The notes beneath the pieces are model-generated. The model searched no databases, was not told where the DNA came from, and saw only the letters and a list, made by a program, of their open reading frames with translations. The position numbers and the translations under genes are program-made. This document shows, piece after piece, positions 10,621 through 21,529 of a stretch of DNA of 64,000 bases. Origin of the DNA: Vesta saturnalis (taxonomy: Eukaryota > Arthropoda > Insecta > Coleoptera > Lampyridae); the NCBI GenBank assembly GCA_036346205.1, contig JARFJB010001910.1, positions 216,001 through 280,000 on the forward strand. The letters run 5' to 3'. Positions within the stretch are counted from its first letter, which is position 1. Each line of letters begins with the position of its first letter.

Positions 10621-11435
10621 ATAATTTAGTATTATTTAAATAATTTACTTGCCCACAAAAAATGTTTATCCATTCGATAGAGTATATTTTCAACTACTTA
10701 TGAGCATGTTCTAAATCTTTTGTATAAAATAACAACAGAAAAAATACATTGACATGAAATATTTCTTCCTCTTAACAGTAGAATTTATTTTTCAATATAA
10801 TTATTTTATAATAATTGAAGAATGATTTTTATTCTAATGATCGTGAAAATATGGCCGAAACGACACTCAGTTCCAAAAAAAGTGACGCTCTTGATTTTTG
10901 ACCTAACTTTAATGACTTATATTTTTCTATCAAGAGGGCCGATGTTAAATTTTTTTACTAGTTGATAAGTAATTCCTTTGCCTTTCAACAAAAATTAAAG
11001 AGGTGGTGGAAAAAACTCGAACCATGTTCCTTTTTCCCTGTGTCTTAATCAAGTAATTGTGTAGAAAGCACTTACACTCTATTTGAAAGACTCTTCTTTT
11101 ACGAGCATTTTGTTTTTTTAGTCATTGATCTCTAAATTAGTCCGAACTGCAATATTTTTGCTAAAACCTTACATTTATCGTATAAATTTATTTCATTGTA
11201 GGATCGCATTACCTTTGAACAACAATTCCTGTTGCTATAGCAATGAATTTGTTATGCCTCTATGCTGGACCCAAAGTCGTTGTGTCATTAATTCATAAAA
11301 AAAAAGTTTTAGTGACTAAAATTACATAAAATACCACAAATAAATCCTTAATAAGTAGCAAGATTAGTTGCTTTAGTATATGATGGGCGTAGTAAACGTT
11401 ACGTCGTTAGTGTCCATGAAGCAAGTACCAATTGA
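10621..11435. other. AT-rich spacer, nothing assigned
   Basis: No ORF with recognisable motifs and no clear repeat pairing. The part from about 10850 to 11035 may be a 5' flank of the decayed Tc1 gene that follows, but I could not find its inverted partner. Confidence 0.4.
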
Positions 11436-11439
11436 GCGC

Positions 11440-11880
11440 CCCTCAAGTACAAGCCAACAGGAAGCACTGCATGGAATGTAGGTTCTGGTCGTCCCCGAAA
11501 AACTTTTCCAAGAGATGATCGGTTATTAAGAAGTTAATTTAAAAGCTAGGAGACCTGCAGAAGGTCATAAATTATTGCCCGAACATCGTGCTGTTAGAAG
11601 AAATTTCGTTGAAAATTATGGAGAATGGAATATTCTTGAATGGTCGAATGTCTTTTTTACGGATGAGTCAAGGTTTTGCCTTAACATGGTGGATGGAAGA
11701 AAAAATGTGGATAAGGTCTGGTGAAAGATAATAATCAGAATTTAATAATAGAATGCGATAGTTATGGTGGGTCGGTTATGGTGTGGGGAGGGATTTCATT
11801 GAATGGAAAGACACGCCTTCATGTGTTTCCCGTGAAGCCCAAATCTACATTGACATTTAACAGTGGTATGTCTTACCTCA
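11440..11880 (+). pseudogene. Decayed Tc1-like transposase remnant
   Basis: Fragments in plus-strand frames: GSGRPRKTFPRDDRLL (Tc1 GRPR motif), then HRAVRRNFVENYGEW and NVFFTDESRFCL (first catalytic Asp region), then YGGSVMVWGGISLNGKT. The remaining DDE half (NAR.H and NPIE motifs) is missing. Stops and frame changes are frequent, so this is an old copy. The order of motifs is that of Tc1-like transposases. Confidence 0.75.
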
Positions 11881-12175
11881 TGCAGAGGTAACACAACCCG
11901 AACGCTGTAATCATTTCGCTAGCTGGGTGATACTTACTAGACTGTGCCTATCACTCACCATAATTCTGCCGGATTATGAAGCCCGTTGGGAACTTGCAAA
12001 GTAAAATAAAAACTTTTGAGGAATTTTTTGAAATGTGTTTGATTGCTATTAAATGTACAAGTTGTAACAAACATTTGAAATATGGTGATTCACTTTATTG
12101 TTGGGTTCACAAAATACATTGTTTTTAATGGTACCTTTGTTTATCTCGATTCTCATTGTGAAATAGATTTTATAT

Positions 12176-13190
12176 CTATAGCTGGCCACACACGGTCGAC
12201 ATGTCCTAAGACATCTATGCGCGTTTATGTGCGTGTAAGGATGGTGTTCGTACGGGCATAATTTCAGGATTTACTAAAATCACGCACGACGGGCTGCTCT
12301 ATCCACACACCATCGTTCATGTACGTACGTACACGAACGCGCGTACATGTCTTAAAACATGTTTGTGCATGTGTGTTCAGCTTATTATGCGTTTGTTTAG
12401 TTGATATGACAACATTTATTTAATTACGCTCGTACTTGTCTTATCTTTTTAATACATACATACAACACCTTTATTCGATAAATGTGAGTATTTGCATTGA
12501 AATGCACATTTTTATTGTTATCTTATCTTATTCAAACGGATATAATACTATAATTATATAAATTTGTTTACCTAAACCACAGAATTTATACTACTATTGT
12601 TCGTAAACTGTAAAAATTGTTTTACTGAAATCATTGTGAGAAAAGACAGTTTAACTAAAACTCAAAGTATTAACTACTATTCGTCTAAATTATTTATGAA
12701 TAAAATGGGTTTTGTTCTCTTATGCCCAAATTATATTAATGAATAGTAAATCCATATTTTTTCATGAATATAATTGCTTATTTTTGGTACTTTTATAAAT
12801 CAAGGGAGAGGAATGCATTAATTTTTCCACGTTGCATGTATGTCCACGTCCATGTCCAAGCATAAATGAATGGACGCACATGATTGAGCATTTAGGGATG
12901 TGAGATACATATTTGACGTACTTATATCAGTGGAAATACTGTGCTCCGGATGTATTTTACGTTAAGTTTACAAAGAAATGACTAAATATCACTTTACGCA
13001 CGCCACTGCCATTTAACAAAGTCCTTATTGACTGTAAAAGACATCTTATTTCTATGAAATTCACTCAATGCTCAAGTATGTACCATCTGTGTTCACCAAC
13101 GGTAAACGTTAATGTTCGTCCACACATGAACACACGTACGTCTTAAGATCGGTGTATGTCGATTGAACGCAACCATATTATACCCTATAT
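12176..13190. repeat. Candidate MITE region with purine-pyrimidine alternating ends
   Basis: The left part (12183-12385) and right part (13090-13180) share inverted similarity around TCGACAT and AAGAC. Both are rich in alternating CATGTACGTACGTACACG-type sequence. A similar patch lies at 12830-12890. No transposase is inside. The pattern suggests a non-autonomous DNA element with subterminal repeats, but I could not fix exact ends or a target duplication. Confidence 0.35.
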
Positions 13191-13216
13191 GGTGCAGAAA
13201 TTTAACCTACAACTTT

Positions 13217-14897
13217 ACATGCCGATTGGGCACAACGGAAGGATTAAGATAGCATTTCTTAATGGATTCCCCTAATCTAGATAATTAAAACATATTTAAA
13301 GTAAATTCTCTACAAGGTTGTTTATTGTAATTCGTCGCCAACGAATTTCTCAAAACTAGATTATAGTAGGTAGTAGGGGTGGTGTTCTAAAGTGACGATT
13401 TTCAATTTAATATTTTATTTTAAAAATGGAATTCATGACGAGTGAACGCGGTCAAAAACTCATTGTTTTACATAATTTCACTTTCCACAAAGATAGAATT
13501 CAGCGTAACTGTGCGAAGTATAGGAGCTCCAACAGCAAATACGAGGCTGCTTTAAAAGTTGACCACAGCGAAACAGTGCTATTGAAAGCAATTGGTGAAC
13601 ATAATCATGAAGAACCGAAGAATTTAACAATTAAGGTAATTATTTAGATCATATTTAGATAATTATAATCAAATATTACATGCATATATTTTTTTATAAA
13701 TTCAAGAAGATAAACAAATTTTTCAAGCTTAAATTTGAAACTCTAATAGCTATGAAGCCTTCATTTTTTTATCTAATTTATGATTCTTTTATTTATTTTT
13801 TTCTGAAAATCCAAAATAGTGTTAAAAGGAAAGCAGTGGAAGATAGTTCTGTTCGTCCAAACCAAATTATCAATTTGGAATTTGGCGATGCAGTTCATTC
13901 GGCAACCTCAAATGTTGTAGCGAATATTCGGCATGCTATATACCGCTCCAGAAGAAAACTACTTCCGCCTCTCCCAAAAAATATCAACGAAGTTTTTGAA
14001 GCATTAGGAAACATGGATATACAAACATCGGCAGGAGACAAATTTTCGGCAGACAAGAACAAGGGAATTATCATCTTTAGCACCATTACATTCCACTAGT
14101 TTTTGCGTTAGTTAAAAACAAAAACGCTAAGAGTTACGAAGAAGTCTTCCGATCGATAATAAATGTATGTGAAAAAGTTAACATCTCTTTTACTCCATCT
14201 CAAATCACGTGCGACTTTGAAGAAGCAATACACAAGGCGGCATGGGCTGTATGACCCAACATTACAATAATTGGATGCAGGTTCCACATTTCTCAAGATT
14301 GGGATTAAATGAGAATACACCAACAAAGAGAGCGAAATAGGAAAATGGTTACGTTAGACATTTGGCCTCATCTTTTTGGAAGACACCGAAGTTTATAGAA
14401 GACCTCATATCTGCTGTGCCTGCAGATCTTAGGGTTACTGTTTTCTGTGATTTTTTAACGGACAATTATATCAGTGAGTCAGCAAGATTCCCACCAGAAA
14501 TATGGGCTTCATGTTCGGCGAGTAGAGAAAGAATTACCAACGCATGTGAGTCGTTTCATAGCCACTTCAACGCTAAATTTTTTTGTTCTCATCCAAATAT
14601 ATTTATATTTTTAAACGAATTAAAAAGTGTCCAAACACAAACTTATATTAAATTAAATAGTGTTCATTTTGAAAACAAAATTAGAAATACTAATTTTACA
14701 TACAAATTTAATTAACCTTTATAAAAGAAAAATTATTTCTAGGCTGTGAGTTATAAAGTGTAACAATAAATATTATTTTTAAATTACCGTTTTAATTTAG
14801 TTTCTTCCGCTTTCCGCTCAATCGTAACATACTAAATTGGCACATACGATTATAAGACCCATGCTGGGATACCAGGTTTTGCGCCCAATCGGCATTT
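13217..14897 (+). mobile_element. MULE-type element with FLYWCH zinc finger, decayed
   Basis: ATGCCGATTGGGC near 13219 and its complement GCCCAATCGGCAT at 14883-14895 form a short terminal inverted repeat about 1.7 kb apart, around a FLYWCH-MULE gene. A target duplication was not evident. The gene has lost part of its catalytic domain. Confidence 0.65.
13426..14715 (+). pseudogene. FLYWCH-MULE transposase gene, broken
   Basis: Exon 1 (13426-13634) encodes a FLYWCH-like zinc finger: SERGQKLIVLHNFTFHKD, then RNCAKYR and a terminal GEHNH. GTAATT at 13635 is a plausible donor and ends the similarity. Coding resumes after AAAATAG at about 13820 with VKRKAVEDSS and RSRRKLLPPLPKNINEVF. Then part of the MULE domain is missing. 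From about 14100, in another frame, VFALVKNKNAKSYEEVF, ITCDFEEAIHKAAWAV and IIGCRFHISQDWD give the MULE DDE region. The last segment (14362-14715) holds DNYISESARFPPEIW and TNACESFHSHFN, the usual C-terminal signature. Such genes are Mutator-like transposases in insects. Stops, frameshifts and a deletion make it non-functional. Confidence 0.8.
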
Positions 14898-15410
14898 GCC
14901 CCTTAAGTTGATCATGTTTACCGAACTATAAAGAAAGTTTGTTGCTTGAACCTGTACAGGGAATCCCACAACGAACTAAAACTACCGTTTTACGAAAAAT
15001 TAGAAGTTTTAAAATGCTGATTCTTTATAAAAATAGAAGGGTTCAGTTAAATTAAGTGAGTAGGGTCGACTTCCAGTACAACCGAAATCGTCATCATGTT
15101 GAAAATATTTTAGAGAATATATACAGAGAAATTTTTAGAATTTTAAAACTATAGTTTATTCTTCGTCTGTAATGAAATCATTAATTTGTAAATTACATTT
15201 TTCAAGTATTGTGTCAACTCTTACAAATTTTTTTAATATTTTTGTTTCCCGAAATCTTTCCCTTAAGTTCGTTTGTTTCTTATTTTGTTTAAACCTTACT
15301 AAAATTCTTACACGCATCTTTAAGTTAATCTTATTCATCGATTTGCCCAAATTTTACTAAAGTTTTTTAAATATAAAATGTTTTCATTTGCTGTATGTGA
15401 GTTTATATTA
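14898..15410. other. Spacer, nothing assigned
   Basis: AT-rich. Two short overlapping opposite-strand ORFs at 15156-15360 have no motifs and are treated as chance. Confidence 0.4.
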
Positions 15411-15454
15411 ACTGCGACTATGACTGTAATTATACCGGGTTCCGGTCTCAAACC

Positions 15455-15590
15455 CGAACATATTGATTTGACATTGGAATTAACGCTTTTACAAATTCCT
15501 GCTCGCCAATTGAACCGACAGAAAAGCTAATGGTATCAATCAGAGGTACTAATTACAAGACTAAAAATGAAATATTTAGTTTAAAACACT
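15455..15590 (+). repeat. Dispersed repeat, inverted partner at 22395-22540
   Basis: The segment around GACATTGGAATTAACGC and GAAAAGCTAATGGTATCAAT matches the reverse complement of 22395-22540 (GACATTGAAATTAACG-like and GAAAGCTAATGGTATCAAT). Because a transposase remnant lies just downstream, this may be the left inverted repeat of that element family. Confidence 0.6.
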
Positions 15591-15894
15591 AAATAAGTAA
15601 CGTGTCAAATAATTAAAAAAGTATTTAGCGTTGATTAATATTGTCGTCCATGTTATTAACTTTAAAATGAATAACTACTGCAATGAAGAATGAATTTTCA
15701 AAAAAGTTAATAAATGGTATGAATAAAAAAATTGAAATTAATCAAGACAAAAGACGCAATTATGTAGTTTAAAATACCAAATTATAAAATTAGAGTTTTA
15801 AAACTTTATTGTAAAATCTAAAGAAAGACAAAGAAAAATAAAATTACAATAAAAACAAACCCCCGTTTTGAAACAAACAGTACCCCAATCTATT

Positions 15895-16220
15895 ATAAAA
15901 ACCTTTTCTAACGTTAGCCAATTGTCTTCCGGTAATTAACCGGCACTCGTTTTCTGTTGCCTCCCTCAAAGAATTGATATCTGGGTGGCGCCTTTCATAA
16001 ATTTTGTTTTGAAGGTCGGCAAGGAGCTAAATCAGGAGATCTGTCGGGCCAATTTATAGCACCACCTCTTAAAAAATTTCTAACATCTAAACCAAAATGT
16101 ACTAACTCGAAATAAATTTCTGAATTTAAATTTTCTTCGATTTCTTGGGCCCAATAGCGAGTGTTTTTAACATTTGGTTCGTTATTGAGTGTAAAACTAC
16201 ACTTGTCTGTAAAACAAAAT
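15895..16220 (-). pseudogene. Tc1/mariner-like transposase remnant
   Basis: Reverse-strand pieces: FTDKCSFTLNNEPNVKNTRY (first Asp region of the DUF4817/Tc3-like group), then NWPDRSPDLAP (third acidic motif) and a short decayed C-terminus. The stretch between these motifs, including HDGAP, is deleted. The family matches the elements at 1908-4400 and 52419-54746. Confidence 0.7.
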
Positions 16221-16224
16221 ATAG

Positions 16225-16360
16225 ACTATAGGTTCCCAACGGGGGCGGTACCGCCCCCTAGTGGGCGCTTGAGCTTTTCGTGGGGGTTGTATCGGGTCCA
16301 AAAGCAAATGGGGGGCGTTATGACAGTCAAGGGAGCGGTCGCGGCGTACCTACCTAATTA
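16225..16360 (+). repeat. GC-rich palindromic terminus, possible hAT-type MITE end
   Basis: GGTTCCCAAC is followed by a perfect 18-bp palindrome GGGGGCGGTACCGCCCCC at 16241-16258, then GTGGGCGC. Terminal sequences of the form GGTTCCCAAC with GC-rich palindromes occur in hAT-type non-autonomous elements. No opposite end was found, so this may be a fragment. Confidence 0.4.
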
Positions 16361-16681
16361 GAAATTTAACCTTTAAGTACTCGCGTCAACTTTACATACA
16401 TAACTGCTCGCATGGCGCCTTCTTGCTACAATCATATTTAAAAAGCACTACATTCAAAACAATAAATTGTTGTTTTGTAATCATGTCTAAGTAAAACAAT
16501 CTAAACATGTTTAAAAAGTTTATTAACCATTAAAAATATATATTAGAATACAAATTTGAACAAAGATTATAAATGTATTGATAAATAATATATTAAGTAT
16601 ATAAATATACAGAAGTACAGAAATAAGATATAAAACATGTAAAATTATAAGAGTTGTACATAAGATTATACATAACATTCA

Positions 16682-16800
16682 TTGCATATAAGTTTACTGT
16701 GTTCTGTACAAATATTTTTGTTACAAATTCAATTTCTCAATCTTGGGCATAAATAACAGCGTTTTCTGGTACCTGTAGCTACTTCTTTATATTGTACTAT
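16682..16800 (-). pseudogene. C-terminal cysteine-rich domain of piggyBac transposase
   Basis: Reverse-strand reading gives GTRKRCYLCPRLRN, one stop, then ICNKNICTEHSKLIC. The Cys/His spacing is that of the RING-like cysteine-rich domain that ends piggyBac transposases and binds the element ends. The DDE core is absent. It lies inside the TTAA-bounded element, in the orientation expected of a deletion derivative. Confidence 0.75.
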
Positions 16801-16837
16801 TGACAATTGACAATATGTAAACACACGCGAATTTATT

Positions 16838-16862
16838 TATTATTATTATTATTATTTTATTT
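16838..16862 (+). repeat. (ATT)n microsatellite
   Basis: Run of TTA/ATT triplets inside the piggyBac derivative. Confidence 0.85.
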
Positions 16863-17279
16863 ATTACGAGAAATTCTACCAATGTAACTCCTCGCAAGGC
16901 GCCTCTCAAGTGCCACATTGCGCACCGTTGTCTTTTTGTATTTATTAGTAAAAAAACTTAACAATATATATATTGGTCATGGCAGGTTTTCCATATTCAT
17001 AAATTATATATAAAATATTGAGGAATACATTGGCGGATAAATTGTTAAAAAAATTATTACGAACGGTATAAAATAGAACTTTAAAGATTGTCTGGCACCT
17101 GATAGGCGCTATGCGAGCACTAAAACTTAAAGGTTAATATAATAAAATACTTTGAAAATACATACCTCTATTTTCATGAAAAAACATTAATAAAAAAATA
17201 GTAATAAAATAACTTCTGAAAATTTACTCTTATTACCTTAAAGTATGGCTAGTATGGAGAATTTTGATGTTCAGAAGGT

Positions 17280-19217
17280 AATCCCGCCATGATTTTCATA
17301 TCCTTTAAACAGCTTGTTCGATTAAATATTGCCACCTCAATAAAACGCCTTCGGAGCGAAGTGAACTGCTGCTTCAGAATATTGTTAGACAAAATGCTGC
17401 AACGTGAGCTACCATTGGTTGAGCCATAAAAACGTATGCGTTTATAGCAACTGTGCCGTTATTAATAATGTTTCGTATATCACTGGCTGTATTTATTTCG
17501 TTTTGGTTGGTCATGGGAAAGCCTGATTTTTTAGAATTATGAAGAACGTACCCGACTAGCTGATCGTTTAATGGATCATAACGGGGTTTCCTCATTATGG
17601 CAGTTTGATCTTCAGAAATAAAAACATGAGCATTTTTATGAAAAGAACTTAAGTTCTTTTATTTCCAATTCTCCTTCCCTGAATCTGTGAATACTTAACA
17701 AGCCTTGTTATTGAAGGCCTTCCGTTTGGGATATTTGATACGAGTGTTTGGTATGCAAGTCTTCCTGAAGTTAGAAGTAATAACAACATAATTTTTCAGA
17801 TTGTTTGTATAACGGTTTGTAGCTCGGTTTACAACCTTAGACTTTGCAGAAGTATTCTTTAAAGCAGTTTCTTTTAAAATTTCAAAAAAATTCTTTGAAG
17901 TTGCATCAATTGCCAAACTGTCAGTATTTTCTTTTAAAATCTTAACTCTTGGCCAATCAAAATATTGGCGTCAATAACTTCAGTTATTTGTTCGCATATT
18001 TCAAAGAAGTCTGTGATTTTGGTTTGATTTGGATCAAAATTTGAGTGTGTGTGTGTAATAGATTTCTGTAATCTAAAGCGAGATTTGGGGCAAGTGGTTG
18101 GACTGGAGATAAAAGTACGGATAGAAGTAGTGTGAATATTTCTGGCGGAATTATACGCCATAGAAACATAGGTGATTCATTCCTCCTCAGTATCTGCTGA
18201 CATATGGAATTCATCGAGGAATGCATTATTCTCGTCATGGAGTATAAATGGTTGTGTTAAGGACTTGGTTTGGGACTTCGTAGAGGCTTTTGTTGATGTC
18301 AAGTCTATTGCAATATTTTTACCTTCTATATTATCTAGCGATGCTGGTAGTTTTTGATGTATTGGTGTATAGTTCTTGAAGTATGACGTAATTGTTTTGC
18401 TACAAACAGGAGTTGACACCTTTTTATCCAATGCCTTTTTACCAGTGTCACTATTCTTGGAATGTCTATTTACATTGGATAGAACCCATTTATGTTTACC
18501 GTACTTATTATTTATTTCGAAATATACCTCGCAACAACACTGTAAATACAAAATTGAATGTGAGCACTATCACCATTTAATTCCACGTTTAATTCTATCT
18601 TTGTTTGACTACCAGCGATATTTCATTTTTACCTTCGACTTTAAAATCATTAAGAAATTTAATCTGATAAGACTTAATCACGCCTTTAATATGATCGACT
18701 GCGTTCTCCTTTGTCTCTTCTGGTCTTTCTTTCTGTGCATTTGTCTTGGCATTTGTTACCACTTGTGCAAGATCGTCTGTTTGTATCAAGGTTTTTGTAT
18801 GAGGTGGCTATTTGACTGCCTTCTTTTCTTGTTTATTGCTGATGTTGACAGTGCCCGATTCTTCGACGATTTTTTTTCTTTTTCAAGTTTTTGTGCATGC
18901 TGTTTCTCTTGGTTTTGTTTGCAACGTTTACTTAATATTTCTAAAGTCTTTTTATCCCCATAAATAATTTCAAAAAGCTCCAAATTGACAAATATTCCAA
19001 AAAATACAACCTTTTTCTCCTCATTGAATATATTAGTTATAATCTTTCGAGCGAACTCTTCAAGCTTTTTAATTTCAACTTCAGCAATTAAACTTGCAAA
19101 ATGTACATATCCATTATGGGCCAATAGGTCGCCTAGATATGTGGGGAAATATCTTTCCATTTCGACTGCTTGCAGAACTTCTGAAAGTTTTTGTTTGTTT
19201 TCTTCCTCTCCTTGCAT
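17280..19217 (-). pseudogene. Decayed multi-segment gene, DNA-transposon-like, family unassigned
   Basis: Six collinear reverse-strand segments. 19217-18786 starts MQGEEENKQKLSEVLQAVEM and contains YFPTYLGDLLAHNGYVHF. A one-base shift near 18790 leads into 18789-18595. 18551-18177 has KWVLSNVNRHSKNS, possibly the end of a zinc finger, then an acidic Ser/Thr-rich linker. 18161-17934 and 17916-17695 follow. 17595-17374 holds MRKPRYDPLNDQLVGYVL and NAYVFMAQPM. In a further frame to about 17280, RTSCLKDMKIMAGLPSEHQN is followed by GGTAATAAG, a possible donor. The layout (N-terminal region, zinc finger, linker, conserved core) is like a DNA transposase, and MAQP-type cores occur in arthropod repeat proteins, but I cannot name the family. 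Frameshifts make it inactive. Confidence 0.5.
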
Positions 19218-19224
19218 TTTCTAA

Positions 19225-19730
19225 AAATTACAAACTTATTGCATGAAGTATTTGCATGTCAATCATTTTAAGTTGTCTAAATCTGATGCTTATAAGTTTA
19301 ACAATTCACAAACTCGAAACGAGACTGTTTTTTGGGAAAATTTAGCGTTCTCATTCTCCAAATTAACAAAGAAATTTATTTATTGTTAATAAATTATAGT
19401 ATTGATGTCTAAAAATGTTATTAAATTGTTTTCCTTGGCACTTTATTTTCTAATGATTTTAAATCTACGACTAAATTACAATTAATCTTTTTAAAAAAGT
19501 ACTCAGATAGTTTAACAAAAAACTTGCCTAAGCCGGCGGTTTTATTTAATTTAATTCCAAAATTTACCCAAATCCCCTTCATGTCTACGCCAATGGACAG
19601 TTAAGTCAAAACAATACAGGTTATCGATCTAACTTTTATTATTATATTATTTGGCTAATGTTATAGTTATAAATATAATGATTATACCAACCTCGGGACC
19701 AACATCAGAGAAAGCCTCGTTAAAAGGTCC
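19225..19730. other. Upstream flank of the 17-19 kb gene, nothing assigned
   Basis: AT-rich. It lies 5' of the decayed reverse-strand gene and could hold its promoter or first intron. No motif decides this. Confidence 0.35.
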
Positions 19731-19737
19731 AGTAAAG

Positions 19738-19790
19738 CTGGGCGCGCACTTCAGCGACTCCGGCCCGCCCCGGACCGGCCAGGCTCTCAT
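19738..19790 (+). repeat. GC-rich terminal-repeat copy
   Basis: GGGCGCGCACTTCAGCGAC and CCGGACCGGCC, in the same orientation as the left end of the element at 20407 (CGCGCACTACACCGGACCGG). It looks like one end of a related element whose other end is not seen. Confidence 0.5.
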
Positions 19791-20406
19791 TTAAAAGTAC
19801 AAATACGTGTAATCAAATGAGCACCCGCGTATCCTAGATAAAATCAATAGATCTATCTTCACGAGGAAATTTGGATGCCAAATGGCGCCCTCTTTTAGGG
19901 ACAAAGGAAGTACAAGACGTTTGTGATTGGTCTTTCACTAACTATTTTCATTGGTCGCGTAAAAAAGCGGATTATTCAAATCCAGATTAAATAATTATGT
20001 TTTAATAGTAATAGATACTTGTTATCCAATATAAAAAATGTTTATGTGACATGTGCTCTAATTTATAATTTCATTAAATCATCATGAGACTAAAACAATA
20101 TTGCTTGAATTACTACAAAAATTAATTAGGTCTTTTGCTGGGTTTGTGCTTGTTATTACTTCTACAAACGAACAAACCTTTAAATTCACACGATGCACTT
20201 TTGTGAGAAGAAGTCCACGTTAAACATGAATACTAAAAAACACTAACCTAACCATAAAACTAAATGTGACGGGAAACAGTCGGCGATCGAACATAGTCGG
20301 ATACAATCGAGCAGCGAGTATAGCATCACCTACAAAAAAGAAGAAACTAAAAACGAATATCCAGCATAGCGTATTTAAGAAAAGTAGCTATCCTTTTTGT
20401 CTAGGT

Positions 20407-20931
20407 CGCGCACTACACCGGACCGGCCCCGGTCGCCTGTAGGGGCGACTAGAGCCGGAACCGGTCGAGTGGAGGAACCGCGCTTTTCTTACAAATGAGT
20501 CATTTCCACCATTCTGCAGGTGGGTTCTTTATTCAAAAAAATGACATATTCAGTTGTGCGGATAATTAAAAAATTAGTTTACGGATTTTGAGATCTTTAC
20601 ACGATGTCACCATTTTCATTGTAACACTGAAATAGAAGAAACACTTACATGTAACTTTTTCTTGGCCATTTGTTGACATTTGCCTCTTACCACCTGTGGC
20701 ATGGCCGACGTTATTTGGGAAGGCCCTGAAGTTAAATCATATTTGCAGTTTTTTAAATGGTTGCTTTTATTACAGAATGGTTAGAAGAGTGATTTTCATA
20801 AAAGTTCTAGTTGAATGTTCACAATTCTGTACGATATTTACGTCGATATTGTTTGTAAATAAAGTTACTTCCTAAATTTCGTTGAAAAGGGATCCTGTCT
20901 AAAGGACTGGAGTGGGCCGGTGTAGTGCGCG
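20407..20931 (+). mobile_element. Short element with 15-bp GC-rich inverted repeats
   Basis: CGCGCACTACACCGG at 20407-20421 and its exact complement CCGGTGTAGTGCGCG at 20917-20931, about 525 bp apart. The ends are strikingly GC-rich against an AT-rich interior. Inside, an ATG at 20701 opens the short peptide MADVIWEGPEVKSYLQFF, which ends after 27 residues and may be the first exon of a lost accessory gene. Target duplication is not clear. Likely a non-autonomous DNA transposon of unknown superfamily. Confidence 0.55.
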
Positions 20932-21044
20932 TGTAACGCCGGAACACACCGGGTGCGGTCCGGTCCGAGGCAGACCCGGGGTTGCTGTAGTGCTTTCTCA
21001 TATACGTACACCTTTTTTTACATATCTCGAGGTTTTGTGGCAAT

Positions 21045-21215
21045 TTCTTGTCTGATTGTGTGTCAGTGTGTGTGCGCGATATCTTTGAATCATTAAAGTT
21101 ATCGATAAAAAAGCCATTTTTAGAAAGTGGCGACAGTGTGTGCGTGTGTGGACGCGCGCGCGCGCCGTATATCTTTTGATCCATTCAAGCTATCGAAAAA
21201 TTCTTTTCCATAAAG
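21045..21215 (+). repeat. Diverged tandem duplication with GT/GC-rich blocks
   Basis: Two units of about 100 bp, each with a GTGTGTGCG-type alternating purine-pyrimidine tract, then ATATCTTTGAATCATTAAAG-like sequence and TATCGA(A/T)AAA. The second unit has the tract GACGCGCGCGCGCGCC. Confidence 0.6.
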
Positions 21216-21339
21216 TTTAGGTTAAGTGATAAGCAAAATCCAACCAGTGGCGGGGCATTTTTAGCATTTCAAAATAAAAAAATATGTAATAAACTAATAA
21301 CCATCGGCGCACCGTTTTTAGGGTGCAAAATTGTGCATT

Positions 21340-21512
21340 GTTTAATTTATCAACCGATTTTTTTGAAAGTCGAGCATTGGAGGTTTTTAAGATCCCTAAG
21401 AATAAATCATTTGTCAAAATTCAAAATGGTGGATCAAAAATGGGCGATTATCGTGTTTATTTAATTTATCAACGGATTTTTTTTAAAGTCGGGTATTGGA
21501 GGTTTTTAAGAT
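21340..21512 (+). repeat. Tandem duplication, period about 119 bp
   Basis: TTTAATTTATCAACCGATTT at 21340 recurs as TTTAATTTATCAACGGATTT at 21459. Both copies continue through GTATTGGAGG/GCATTGGAGG and TTTTTAAGAT. Confidence 0.75.
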
Positions 21513-21529
21513 TTACATATGTATGAGAA

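Larger units (their letters stand above)
16370..17133 (-). mobile_element. Short piggyBac-like element with TTAA duplication
   Basis: TTAA at 16366-16369 and at 17134-17137 flank the element, the target duplication of piggyBac. The ends are inverted repeats beginning CCTTTAAGT, with subterminal GCTCGCAT and GGCGCC blocks on both sides. A related block (CTCGCAAGGCGCC) repeats internally near 16891. About 764 bp, with only the 3' end of a transposase left, so it needs a helper. Confidence 0.8.

Noticed and set aside
16161..16361. 66-aa plus-strand ORF
   Set aside because: It runs across the junction between a transposase remnant and a GC palindrome; no coherent domain.
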